From positions 1 through 27,155 of the forward strand of contig JBIOEJ010000082.1 in the NCBI GenBank assembly GCA_044445965.1: a DNA stretch of 27,155 nt, written 5' to 3'. The notes beneath the pieces are model-generated. The model was not told the DNA's origin. It did not search any database and worked only from the letters and a program-made list of their open reading frames with translations. The stretch is from GAS188 sp044445965 (GTDB lineage Bacteria > Pseudomonadota > Alphaproteobacteria > Rhizobiales > Beijerinckiaceae). The position numbers were made by a program, and so were the translations under genes. Positions 7,521 to 18,095 of this stretch are shown here, one piece after another (the first letter of the stretch is position 1; the number at the start of each line of letters is the position of its first letter).

Positions 7521-8141
7521 TCACTTGGGCCGGCGGCCGAGCACACAGACCGCTGGAACGGGCTTGATCGGCAGTTCCTCGATCCGCATGTCGACGAAGC
7601 CCGCTTCGTTCATTGTCCGGCTGATCTCGCGAGCCATGCGCAACGCGTCCTCGCGGGTCGGAGCCTGGTTGCGCGGTTGGTAAGTGGTCGCAGCCACACC
7701 ACCTGACGCCAATGCCGCCAAGATGCTCCGAAAGGCCGCCGTCTTGTCGGGAAGGAACTGCACGACGTTGACGGAGAAGATGCGGTCGAATGGCTTGCGC
7801 TCAAGTTGCTCGAGAAGTTCGAGCCCCTCGAGCCGCAGTTCGACCCGTCCGCGCTTCACAGCCTCTCGCAGGCGGGCATTCGCCTGGCCGATCATCGTGG
7901 CTGAATGGTCGACGCCGACCGCGCAGCCCTCGCTCAACTTGGACGCACAGGCTTCAAGCGCCAGACCCGGCCCGCAACCGATTTCCAACACCCGATGATG
8001 CGGCTGAAGCTGCAGCAGTTCGACGGTCCATAGATTGCGGTCACGGTTCGACGGCCGTTTGGCCATGATCCGGCCGGCGACGGCGCCGAGCAAGCCATGG
8101 GGCTTCTTGAATTGGCCGCTGATCGCGGTCCGAAGGCTCAT
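7521..8141 (-). CDS. Class I SAM-dependent methyltransferase
   Basis: The protein has 206 residues. SAM-binding motif I, VLEIGCGPG, is at residues 51-59, followed by AVGVDHSATMIGQA (motif II/acidic loop), and FDRIFSVNVVQFLPD fits motif IV. The N-terminal region GRIMAKRPSNRDRNLWTVELL is typical of small-molecule or lipid methyltransferases, but the substrate cannot be told. The ATG (8139-8141) overlaps the TGA of the small membrane protein gene in an ATGA arrangement, so translation is probably coupled. It is the last gene of the MarR-membrane protein-methyltransferase operon. Confidence 0.88.
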   Translation of the reverse strand: MSLRTAISGQFKKPHGLLGAVAGRIMAKRPSNRDRNLWTVELLQLQPHHRVLEIGCGPGLALEACASKLSEGCAVGVDHSATMIGQANARLREAVKRGRVELRLEGLELLEQLERKPFDRIFSVNVVQFLPDKTAAFRSILAALASGGVAATTYQPRNQAPTREDALRMAREISRTMNEAGFVDMRIEELPIKPVPAVCVLGRRPK

Positions 8142-8398
8142 GCTGCGTCGCGCCCTCTTCCAGCTCCGCCGAAGATCCGCGCGACCAATGCCAACGTCGC
8201 AGCCACGACCGCAACCAGCAGTTCGGCGGCGAACGCGTGCTTGAGCTCCATGGCGCGGGCGCCCAACAGGTCGACGGCGAAGGCGTTCCACGACCAGTGC
8301 AGGATGAAGCCGCCAATAATCAGCAGCGCGGCCAGCATCAAAGCCGCCTCGCTGACCGGGCGCCAGCGTCGCTCAAGCGTCATTGTCGTTGTCGTCAT
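8138..8398 (-). CDS. Small two-helix membrane protein
   Basis: The 86-residue protein has two hydrophobic segments, about residues 18-42 (AALMLAALLIIGGFILHW region) and 55-77 (AELLVAVVAATLALVARIF), and a basic glycine-rich tail. The start at 8398 is preceded by AAGGA at about 9 nt; a start at 8422 would add eight residues. The gene overlaps the 3' end of the MarR gene by 26 bp and the methyltransferase start by 4 bp. I do not recognise a family; its place suggests a membrane partner under MarR control. Confidence 0.75.
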   Translation of the reverse strand: MTTTTMTLERRWRPVSEAALMLAALLIIGGFILHWSWNAFAVDLLGARAMELKHAFAAELLVAVVAATLALVARIFGGAGRGRDAA

Positions 8399-8849
8399 CA
8401 CTTCGTTTCCTTTCATGCTCAATGAGTCTGTCGTTCAGTGTTTCCAGCACGATCGCGGCGTCGCTCAGGGCCTTCGGCTCGAGACCATGGGCCAGGCTCT
8501 TCAGGACTTCCGCCTCTCGGCGACGGGCTTCGGCGAAAATCTGTTTCCCCTTTTCCGTGAGTGTAATGAGGGGAGAGCGCTGGTGAGCGGGGTTGTCGCG
8601 AGCCTCGACCATGCCGTCATTCAGAAGAGCATCGACATTGACCTGGATGTGCTGACGCGAAACCCCTTTCTCGCGGGCGATGGAAGGGACTGTCTTGGCT
8701 CCCTCGTCGGCAAGGGATTCCATCACGCCGCGCATCGAGACGTTGACCCCAAGGTCCCGGTGCAACTCCTCCGCCATCCCCTTGAGGCGATTGAAGGAGA
8801 CGCGGAAAGCACCGATCAGCCGGTACAAACTCTTGGTTTTTGACCTCAT
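8373..8849 (-). CDS. MarR-family transcriptional regulator
   Basis: This 158-residue winged-helix protein has a dimerisation helix region (residues 1-45), then KTVPSIAREKGVSRQHIQVNVDALLNDGMVE as helix-turn-helix (about 52-82). The wing is around NPAHQRSPLITLTEKG, and long C-terminal helices end in an unusual acidic tail (SDDDNDNDA). It heads the operon with the small membrane protein and the methyltransferase, whose start codons lie within or against the preceding gene. Two perfect palindromes in its promoter suggest that it represses its own operon. The inducing ligand is unknown. Confidence 0.9.
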   Translation of the reverse strand: MRSKTKSLYRLIGAFRVSFNRLKGMAEELHRDLGVNVSMRGVMESLADEGAKTVPSIAREKGVSRQHIQVNVDALLNDGMVEARDNPAHQRSPLITLTEKGKQIFAEARRREAEVLKSLAHGLEPKALSDAAIVLETLNDRLIEHERKRSDDDNDNDA

Positions 8850-8919
8850 ATGACCTTCGCGGCAGCGGGAGGCCGGGCGGGACGCTTTTGTGACAGGGTC
8901 ACGCTCGAGTGCTCGATAA

Positions 8920-8962
8920 TGACAAGTTCATTGTCAATATGGAGATGACAACCGAATTGTCA
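8920..8962 (-). promoter_or_regulatory. MarR operon promoter with two operator palindromes
   Basis: Two perfect inverted repeats TGACAA-N5-TTGTCA lie at 8920-8936 and 8946-8962, 26 bp apart centre to centre. On the minus strand the upstream one contains TTGACA (8963-8958), a consensus -35. With an 18-bp spacer, TATTGA (8939-8934) can serve as -10 and lies within the other palindrome. Bound repressor would cover both boxes. A third, shorter palindrome GTGAC-AGG-GTCAC follows at 8890-8902. The whole gap 8850-9152 contains no gene. Confidence 0.65.
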
Positions 8963-9152
8963 ACATCCGGCTTGGTGTTTCCGGCTCGATGGGGTCTGTC
9001 GTCAGGGACTTGCGACGGCCGTTGGACGCGCCGTCGTAGCCGCGCCCGCCGATCGAACGCAATTCGGTGCGGCCTCCTGTGGCGCGCTTCGCCGATTGCG
9101 GCTATTGGTCGTCTCCCTCCGCCTTTCTTCCCGATATGGATCGATCCCCCTC

Positions 9153-12332
<3,180 letters not shown>

Positions 12333-12358
12333 GCTCTCGCCTGTCCTTTCGAGGGCGC

Positions 12359-12428
12359 CGGCGCCCACCCTCCCCTCCGCGGGAGACGGTGCCATTCGCG
12401 TCGGCGAAGGGCGGGAGAGGGGGCACCC
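12359..12428. repeat. Imperfect inverted repeat downstream of the propeller gene
   Basis: A GGCGCCCACCCTCCCC-type left arm and a GGGAGAGGGGGCACC-type right arm pair imperfectly over about 19 bp, separated by about 30 bp. This resembles GC-rich dispersed intergenic repeats of Hyphomicrobiales. It may also help stop transcription after the propeller gene. The rest of 12333-12552 shows nothing else. Confidence 0.4.
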
Positions 12429-12552
12429 ACGTCCGGCGGCCCGCGTCTCTTGACACGAGGATCGCGTTCGAGGACCAGTTGCCATCGATCGCTCATCATC
12501 TGGGCCGCGCGCGACCCACCTCCATCCTGCCCGTTGAATCAAGGAGATTGTC

Positions 12553-12708
12553 GTGGATTTCATCGAGAGCCTTTTCGGGATCGCGCCTGATGGCGGCGAC
12601 GGCTCGCTCGAGGCCCTGTTGATCGGCGCGGTCGTCGTCGTGGGCCTCATGTTCGCGTTCCGCCGGCGCATCATCGCCGGATTCTCGCGAAGGACCAGTC
12701 CTCGCTGA
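12553..12708 (+). CDS. 51-residue single-pass membrane protein
   Basis: A GTG start with a strong AAGGAG five bases before it opens a 51-codon frame: an acidic N-terminus (MDFIESLFGIAPDGGDGSLE), one hydrophobic helix (LLIGAVVVVGLMFAF), then RRRIIAGFSRRTSPR. By the positive-inside rule the C-terminus should be cytoplasmic. I do not recognise a family. The ribosome binding site and membrane topology are the grounds for calling it. It lies between the propeller gene and the MASE4 cyclase gene, on the same strand as both. Confidence 0.65.
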   Translation: MDFIESLFGIAPDGGDGSLEALLIGAVVVVGLMFAFRRRIIAGFSRRTSPR

Positions 12709-12930
12709 GCTGCGTTCGCGCTAAAGGCCGAGCGTGCCGAATTGCATCAACTTCGATTGAATATCTGAACGAGCCGTTCGTCGTTGCCGGGCCAGCTTCG
12801 GTCCGTGCCGAGGCAAACTGTTGCGCCGCTTTGGCAAGCGCTCCGGAGCGCCGGGATAGATCGCCTCCGCGGAAGGATCGGCGACCACTTTCCGGAGAAA
12901 TGTGTCGGAGCGGCGCCGCGGAGCGAAGCG

Positions 12931-14430
12931 ATGCCGCGCGAAGCGCTGGGCGGAGAAGCCGCGTTTCTCTCGACCGTTCCGGCAGGCCGGTTCGAGCGCC
13001 GCACCGCGCTCGCCTTCGTGCTCGTTTCGACTGTGGTCTTCGTCATCATCGCACCGAACGCGACGCGGCCGTTGCCGCCGGTGCGCGCCTTCATCCCCGC
13101 TTATGAAGCGGCGCTCGTGCTCAACGACCTGATCACGGCCGCCTTCCTGCTCGGCCAATTCAATGCGCAGCGGACGCGCGGCTTGCTGCTTCTCGCCTGT
13201 GCCTACCTGTTCACCGCCGCGCTGGCCGTGTCGCATCTGTTGAGCTTTCCCGGCCTGCTCGCGACGACGGGCCTGATCGGCGCCGGACCGCAAACGACCG
13301 CTTGGCTCTACATGTTTTGGCACGCCGGCTTCCCGATCCTCCTGATCGCCTACGCCTTGAGCCAGGACCGACGCATCGCCGACACGACGAGCGCGCGCAC
13401 GGCCATGCTGGGCGCGGTCGCGATGACGCTTGGCGCGGCTGTGGCGCTGGCGTCGCTCGCCACCGCCGGCCAGGACGCCTTGCCCGCCATCATGCAGGCG
13501 AACCACTATCGGCCGGCGATGGCCGTCGTCATATCGACCGTATGGCTGCTCAGTTTCGCCGCATTGCTGCTGCTGCTGCGCCGCCGCCCCTATTGCGTGC
13601 TCGACCTGTGGCTGATCGTCGTGATCTGCGCTTGGCTGTTCGACATCGCCTTGAGCGCCGCGCTCAACGCCGGCCGCTTCGATCTCGGCTTCTATGCCGG
13701 CCGCGTCTACGGTCTGATGGCCGCGAGCTTCATCCTGCTGGTGCTCTTGACGCATAACGGCATCCTCTATGCGCGCCTCATCGCGGCGCATGAGCGTGAA
13801 CGTAGACAAGCCGCCGAGCTGCTGCGCCTCTCCACCACCGATCCTTTGACGGGCATCGCCAACCGCCGCGCCTTCGAACAGGCGCTCGATAGCGAGTGGC
13901 GGCGAACCATGCGTTACAAAACCCCGCTGTCGTTGATGATGATCGATGTCGATTTTTTCAAGCGCTTCAATGACACTTATGGCCACGTCGCCGGCGACGA
14001 ATGCCTGCGCCGCGTCGCGGAGGTCCTGGCGAGCCATGCCCGGCGCGCCGCCGACCTCGCGGCGCGCTACGGCGGCGAGGAATTCGCCATTCTGTTGCCG
14101 CACACCGAAACCGCGGAGGCGAGGCGGCTCGCCGAACGGGTTTGCCAGTCGGTCCGACAGCTCGCGGTTCCGCATGCGGCCTCCGCGGCGGCCGATCACG
14201 TCACCGTCAGCATCGGCGTTGCCGGTGCGGCGGCGGCGATGCGCTTCGAACCGGAACAGGGGGCCCCAGGCACCAACGACAACCGCCGGCCGATCGCGCC
14301 GCCGGCCGCCGCCACGCTGGTCGAGAGCGCCGATCGCGCGCTCTACGCGGCCAAGGAGGCTGGCCGCAACCGAGCCTGCGCGCTGAGCGACGACGGTGAA
14401 CCCGACACGGCGGTTCAGCCGGCGGCGTAG
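12931..14430 (+). CDS. MASE4-GGDEF diguanylate cyclase
   Basis: The protein has 499 residues and makes cyclic di-GMP. Residues 22-285 are a MASE4-type integral membrane sensor with about eight helices and the family stretches FIPAYEAALVLNDLITA and GAGPQTTAWLYMFWHAGFP. The GGDEF domain spans about 300-480: TDPLTGIANRRAF, MIDVDFFKRFND, active site GGEEF at 381-385, and inhibitory site RAAD at 372-375, five residues earlier. Between SIGVA and the last helix (ADRALYAAKEAGRN) there is an insertion of about 35 residues rich in Pro and Ala. The start at 12931 follows GGAG by 7 nt; a longer frame from 12784 looks less protein-like. It is the second membrane cyclase in the window; the ligand is unknown. 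Confidence 0.93.
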   Translation: MPREALGGEAAFLSTVPAGRFERRTALAFVLVSTVVFVIIAPNATRPLPPVRAFIPAYEAALVLNDLITAAFLLGQFNAQRTRGLLLLACAYLFTAALAVSHLLSFPGLLATTGLIGAGPQTTAWLYMFWHAGFPILLIAYALSQDRRIADTTSARTAMLGAVAMTLGAAVALASLATAGQDALPAIMQANHYRPAMAVVISTVWLLSFAALLLLLRRRPYCVLDLWLIVVICAWLFDIALSAALNAGRFDLGFYAGRVYGLMAASFILLVLLTHNGILYARLIAAHERERRQAAELLRLSTTDPLTGIANRRAFEQALDSEWRRTMRYKTPLSLMMIDVDFFKRFNDTYGHVAGDECLRRVAEVLASHARRAADLAARYGGEEFAILLPHTETAEARRLAERVCQSVRQLAVPHAASAAADHVTVSIGVAGAAAAMRFEPEQGAPGTNDNRRPIAPPAAATLVESADRALYAAKEAGRNRACALSDDGEPDTAVQPAA

Positions 14431-14438
14431 CTTGCGCT

Positions 14439-14600
14439 ATGGCGTTTCCCCGAAGGGCTATTCGATTCACACCTCCTCTCGGGCGGCTGGGCGATACAGA
14501 GGCGACCTATGTCCTGACCGCCGACGACTTCCGCCCGACCGGCATTGCTGGTTACATCGCTGTGCGTCGCGCGCCCGGGCTGGGCCAAGTGCGCAATTGA
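14439..14600 (+). CDS. Possible 53-residue protein
   Basis: An ATG frame begins 8 bp after the cyclase stop and ends 18 bp before the acyl-CoA synthetase start. Its middle (ATYVLTADDFRPTGIAGYIAVRR) reads like protein rather than shadow. There is no ribosome binding site and no recognisable family. It could be a decayed fragment of a longer gene. Confidence 0.25.
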   Translation: MAFPRRAIRFTPPLGRLGDTEATYVLTADDFRPTGIAGYIAVRRAPGLGQVRN

Positions 14601-14618
14601 AGAGGGTCGAGCGGTTCG

Positions 14619-16139
14619 ATGAACATCGCCTTGTGGCTCGAGCGCGCGGGGAAGAGCCATGCTGGTCTCCCCGCCGTCGCGCTCGGTTCGCGCGTGGTCC
14701 TCGACTATGGCGCGCTCGCCATGCGGGCCGCGCGCCTCGCTGCCGCGCTGCGCACCGCGCTGAAGCTCGACGCCGGCGACCGCGTCGCCGTCGTCGCCAA
14801 GAATTGCATCGAATATCTCGAGGCCATGTTCGGCGTGTGGCATGCGGGTCTCGCCGCCGTGCCTGCCAACGTCAAGCTGCACGGCGCCGAGCTCGGCTAC
14901 ATCCTCGAGCATTCAGGCGCACGGGCGTGCCTCGTCTCGGAAGGGCTCGACGCGGAGATCGCGCCCTTCGCGCCGAGGACGCTCGAGCGGCTGATCGCTT
15001 TTCGCAGCGCCGAATATGAGCGCCTGTTCGCGGCCGATGTGATCCAAGCCGTCCCGCGCGCGCCGGACGACCTCGCCTGGCTGTTCTACACCTCGGGCAC
15101 CACCGGGCGCCCCAAGGGCGCGATGCTGACCCATCGCGCGCTGTCGGTCGCGAGCCACGCCTATGCCGCCGAGGTCGATCCGATCGCGCCTCGCGACGCC
15201 ATCCTGCACGCGGCGCCGATGAGCCATGGTTCCGGCCTCTATATGATGGCGCATGTGGCGCGGCTTGCCGTCAATGTGGTGCCGGAATCCGGCGGCTTCG
15301 AGCCGGCCGAGATCTTCGGCCTCATCGGGCATTGGCCGAAGAGCTCCATGTTCGCGGCCCCGACCATGGTCAAGCGGCTCGTCGAGGCGAAGAGCGATTG
15401 CGACCCGAGCCATATCCGCACGCTGATCTGGGGCGGCGCGCCCATGTACGAGGAGGACGCCATGCGCGCGCTCGACCGCTTCGGGCCGCGCTGCGCGCAG
15501 ATTTACGGCCAGGGCGAGAGCCCGATGACCATCACCACGCTCTCGAAGCACGACATCGCCGATCGCGGCCATCCGCGCTGGCGCGAGAGGCTCGGTTCCG
15601 CCGGCCGGCCCTTCGCCTGTATCGAGGTCTGCGTGACCGGCGAAGACGGGCGCCCCTTGCCTATCGGCGAGACGGGGGAGATCCTCTGCCGTGGCGCAAG
15701 CGTGATGGCGGGCTACTGGAACGATCCCGCGGCCTCTTCCCGCACCCTGCGCGAAGGCTGGCTGCACACGGGCGATGTCGGCCTGTTCGACGCCGAGGGG
15801 TATCTCACGCTCAAGGACCGGTCGAAGGACGTCGTCATCTCCGGCGGCTCCAACATCTATCCGCGCGAGGTCGAGGAGGTGCTGCTCCGCCATGCGCGCG
15901 TGCGGGAAGTCTCGGTGATCGGCCGCGCCGACCGCGAATGGGGCGAGGTCGTGGTCGCCTATGTGGTCGGCGACGCGCCCGCAGCCGAGCTCGACGCGCT
16001 CTGCCTCGGCGCGATCGCCCGCTTCAAGCGCCCGAAGGACTACGTCTTCGTCGACACACTGCCCAAGAACAATTACGGCAAGATCCTCAAGACCGAGCTG
16101 CGTGCCATGGATGCGAAGCGGGTGACGGGCGATGGCTGA
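14619..16139 (+). CDS. AMP-dependent acyl-CoA synthetase/ligase
   Basis: This 506-residue member of the ANL superfamily activates a carboxylic acid through an acyl-adenylate and passes it to CoA. The P-loop YTSGTTGRPKGA is at 157-168. The A5 region reads YGQGESPMTIT, where many relatives have YGxTE. GWLHTGDVGLFDAEGYLTL and DRSKDVVISGGSNIYPREVE form the hinge and C-terminal entry, and the adenylation lysine is in PKNNYGKILK near the end. It is full length. The closest style is medium- or long-chain fatty acid or aromatic acid CoA ligases, but the substrate is open. The stop overlaps the next gene (SDR) by 8 bp, so the two probably act together, for example in degrading an acid. Confidence 0.92.
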   Translation: MNIALWLERAGKSHAGLPAVALGSRVVLDYGALAMRAARLAAALRTALKLDAGDRVAVVAKNCIEYLEAMFGVWHAGLAAVPANVKLHGAELGYILEHSGARACLVSEGLDAEIAPFAPRTLERLIAFRSAEYERLFAADVIQAVPRAPDDLAWLFYTSGTTGRPKGAMLTHRALSVASHAYAAEVDPIAPRDAILHAAPMSHGSGLYMMAHVARLAVNVVPESGGFEPAEIFGLIGHWPKSSMFAAPTMVKRLVEAKSDCDPSHIRTLIWGGAPMYEEDAMRALDRFGPRCAQIYGQGESPMTITTLSKHDIADRGHPRWRERLGSAGRPFACIEVCVTGEDGRPLPIGETGEILCRGASVMAGYWNDPAASSRTLREGWLHTGDVGLFDAEGYLTLKDRSKDVVISGGSNIYPREVEEVLLRHARVREVSVIGRADREWGEVVVAYVVGDAPAAELDALCLGAIARFKRPKDYVFVDTLPKNNYGKILKTELRAMDAKRVTGDG

Positions 16140-16932
16140 TCGTCTGAAGGGCAAGGTCGCGATCGTCGTCGGGGCGGGCTCGATCGGCCCCGGCTGGGGC
16201 AATGGGAAGGCGACCGCCGTGACCTTCGCGCGCGAAGGCGCCAAGGTGCTGTGCGTCGACATCAATCCGGCTTCCGCCGAGGAGACGGTCGGCATCATCG
16301 GGGCCGAGGGCGGGGAGGCGCGGGTCTTCCAGGCGGATGTGACGCGCTCGGCCGAAGTCGCCGCGATGGTCGAGGAATGCCTGAAGGCCTATGGCCGGGT
16401 CGACGTGCTCGACAACAATGTCGGCATCGCCGCGGTGGGCGGCGTCGTCGAGGTGAGCGAGGAAGAGTGGGATCGCGTCATGGCGATCAACCTCAAGAGC
16501 TGCTTCCTCGCCATGAAGCACGTCATTCCGGTCATGGAGAGACAGGGCGGCGGCTCGATCGTCAACATCTCGTCGATCGCCGGCATCCGCTATACGGGCG
16601 TGCCCTATGCGACCTACTACGCCTCGAAATCCGCCATGAACCACCTGACGCGCACCACGGCCGTGCAATACGCACCGAAGAAGATTCGGGTGAACGCCGT
16701 CCTGCCGGGCCTGATGGAGACGCCGATGGTCGTGAAATCGGCGGGACTCGCGGCGGCCTATGGCGGCGAGGAGGAGCTCTGGCAAATTCGGGCGCGGCAA
16801 GTGCCCATGGGTTTCGGGGGAAATGCCTGGGACGTAGCCAACGCCGCGCTCTATCTCGCGAGCGATGAGAGCCGTTACGTCACCGGCCTCGAGCTCGTCG
16901 TCGATGGGGGTGTTACACTGAAATATGCGTGA
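16132..16932 (+). CDS. SDR family NAD(P)-dependent oxidoreductase
   Basis: This 266-residue classical short-chain dehydrogenase has its nucleotide motif in a lengthened form, GAGSIGPGWGNGK at residues 14-26, instead of TGxxxGxG. NNVG at 95-98 replaces the usual NNAG. The catalytic set is N120, S147 or S148 (NISS), Y162 and K166 (YYASK). The end YVTGLELVVDGGVTLK is standard. It starts inside the acyl-CoA ligase gene (8-bp overlap) and is surely co-expressed with it, which suggests oxidation of a hydroxyl group on the same carboxylate or CoA ester. A 60-bp copy of bases 16420-16479 of this gene lies at 18022. Confidence 0.92.
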   Translation: MADRLKGKVAIVVGAGSIGPGWGNGKATAVTFAREGAKVLCVDINPASAEETVGIIGAEGGEARVFQADVTRSAEVAAMVEECLKAYGRVDVLDNNVGIAAVGGVVEVSEEEWDRVMAINLKSCFLAMKHVIPVMERQGGGSIVNISSIAGIRYTGVPYATYYASKSAMNHLTRTTAVQYAPKKIRVNAVLPGLMETPMVVKSAGLAAAYGGEEELWQIRARQVPMGFGGNAWDVANAALYLASDESRYVTGLELVVDGGVTLKYA

Positions 16933-16979
16933 CGCGACAAACCTGAAAGGTCAAGGGGTTTCCGGCGACGGCGTCGATC

Positions 16980-17546
16980 TCATTTCCGGCGATAGAACAG
17001 CGCCCGCCCCGCCGGAATGAGTTGGAGCAGGATATCGTAGTCGCTGACATTCGCGGTCAGCACCACCAAGCCGAGCTTGTGCGCCTGCAGGAACAGCACA
17101 CAGTCCTGGAGCGCCCGCAACTTGCCGTCTTTCTCGTACCCTTGGAGGCGACACAGGATCCCCGATAGCAGCGCCGCTCTTCCAAGGACCTCCATATCGG
17201 GCGCAAAGGTCCGATGTGGCGCCATAGCCCTGATTTGCTCGCCAATCTCGGCAATGACACCCGCCGTTCGCGCATCCGATGGGCTCAGTACGCCGACCGT
17301 GTGCATCAACTCCTGGATCGCGACGATCGAGTGATTGACCTGCCGCTGCGCGATCAGATCGTCCAACACCTGCGGCGAACGATCCTGCATCTGATCAATG
17401 TAGACGCAGGTGTCGAGCAAGAGCCCCTGTCCGCCAATTCGCTTCGCATTGACGAACGGAAGCTCTTCGTCGCCTCGCCGTGCGAGCGTCCTTTGCGGAT
17501 CGAGCCGTGCCCAACGCCGCGCTGCGTCGAAATCGAACTCCGCCAC
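16980..17546 (-). CDS. PIN-domain toxin (VapC-like)
   Basis: The 188-residue protein has a PIN nuclease domain, which in type II toxins cuts RNA with a metal ion held by acidic residues. The acidic set can be seen: LLLDTCVYID (D45, D51), IQELMH (E79), LQDCVLFLQA (D148) and TANVSDYDILL (D169, D171). An N-terminal extension of about 40 residues (MAEFDFDAARRWARLDP onward) precedes the domain, longer than in standard VapC of 130-140 residues. The start is GTG, one base after the stop of the upstream antitoxin gene (TGA-G-GTG). It converges on the SDR gene, with 47 bp between stops. Confidence 0.85.
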   Translation of the reverse strand: MAEFDFDAARRWARLDPQRTLARRGDEELPFVNAKRIGGQGLLLDTCVYIDQMQDRSPQVLDDLIAQRQVNHSIVAIQELMHTVGVLSPSDARTAGVIAEIGEQIRAMAPHRTFAPDMEVLGRAALLSGILCRLQGYEKDGKLRALQDCVLFLQAHKLGLVVLTANVSDYDILLQLIPAGRALFYRRK

Positions 17547-17547
17547 C

Positions 17548-17925
17548 TCAGAAGCCGAGCTTCAACTCTGAAGCGACCTTGCCTCGAGACTCCTTGAATA
17601 TCTCCGCGAAGTTGTCCTCGAGCGCCACTGTCGCCAGCGCAAACTCGATCAGATCCGTATCGGTCTCAATGCCCGTCTGCCGCTTGGCTTGCTTGACCAG
17701 CGCCGGGCTCACCCTGCCGCCGATCCGTCCGCTTTTTCCGCTCAGCAGACCAGATTGTTCCGCCGCCAGCATGACCGCCTCGAACCGCGCCTTGCTCACG
17801 CGAAGCCGGCCGGTCTTCGCATCACGCTGAACGACCTTCATCCGCCCGGCGCTGCTCTTGAGCAGGCCTCCTGTCGCCGCCTTGCCCCCGCGCGCCGCGG
17901 GCTTGCTCGCCGATGTCCTTGCCAT
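17548..17925 (-). CDS. Ribbon-helix-helix antitoxin of the PIN toxin
   Basis: This 125-residue protein is encoded directly before the toxin. A basic, low-complexity N-terminus (to about residue 28) and a middle part with MKVVQRDAKTGRLRVSKARFEAVMLAAEQ precede a ribbon-helix-helix-like segment (about 69-105: GRVSPALVKQAKRQTGI, then TDTDLIEFALATVAL). The tail NFAEIFKESRGKVASELKLGF would bind and block the toxin. Antitoxin-first order with a 1-nt gap is typical of type II modules. The palindrome at 17971-17981, upstream of the start, may be its autoregulatory site. Confidence 0.75.
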   Translation of the reverse strand: MARTSASKPAARGGKAATGGLLKSSAGRMKVVQRDAKTGRLRVSKARFEAVMLAAEQSGLLSGKSGRIGGRVSPALVKQAKRQTGIETDTDLIEFALATVALEDNFAEIFKESRGKVASELKLGF

Positions 17926-17970
17926 GGCGATCGCCTCGTGTTCGACAAAATCGAATTCCGTTGAACGTAT

Positions 17971-17981
17971 ACCGTCACGGT
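17971..17981. promoter_or_regulatory. Possible antitoxin operator palindrome
   Basis: ACCGT-C-ACGGT is a perfect 11-bp inverted repeat about 45 bp upstream of the antitoxin ATG, in the expected promoter. It is short, so chance cannot be excluded. Confidence 0.3.
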
Positions 17982-18021
17982 CCCAATTTCAATGCGCGGC
18001 TGGGCAAGCCCGCAGCAAGGC

Positions 18022-18081
18022 GTCGGCATCGCCGCGGTGGGCGGCGTCGTCGAGGTGCGCGAGGAAGAGTGGGATCGCGTC
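18022..18081 (+). pseudogene. 60-bp copy of the SDR gene interior
   Basis: Bases 18022-18081 match 16420-16479 of the SDR gene at 59 of 60 positions; the one change is A16456 to C18058. Flanking sequence on both sides is unrelated. The copy covers the codons for VGIAAVGGVVEVSEEEWDRV. It lies 14 bp past the stop of the TetR gene, in the opposite orientation to it. It is a recombination scar or the last trace of a second SDR gene, and it is not expressed as a protein. Confidence 0.85.
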
Positions 18082-18095
18082 GCGAAAAGCGTCGG

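Noticed and set aside
12721..14199. 492-codon minus-strand frame opposite the MASE4 cyclase gene
   Set aside because: Glutamine/arginine-rich shadow; the GGDEF motifs on the plus strand are decisive.
14913..16298. 461-codon minus-strand frame opposite the acyl-CoA ligase gene
   Set aside because: Shadow frame; the ligase motifs on the plus strand are complete.
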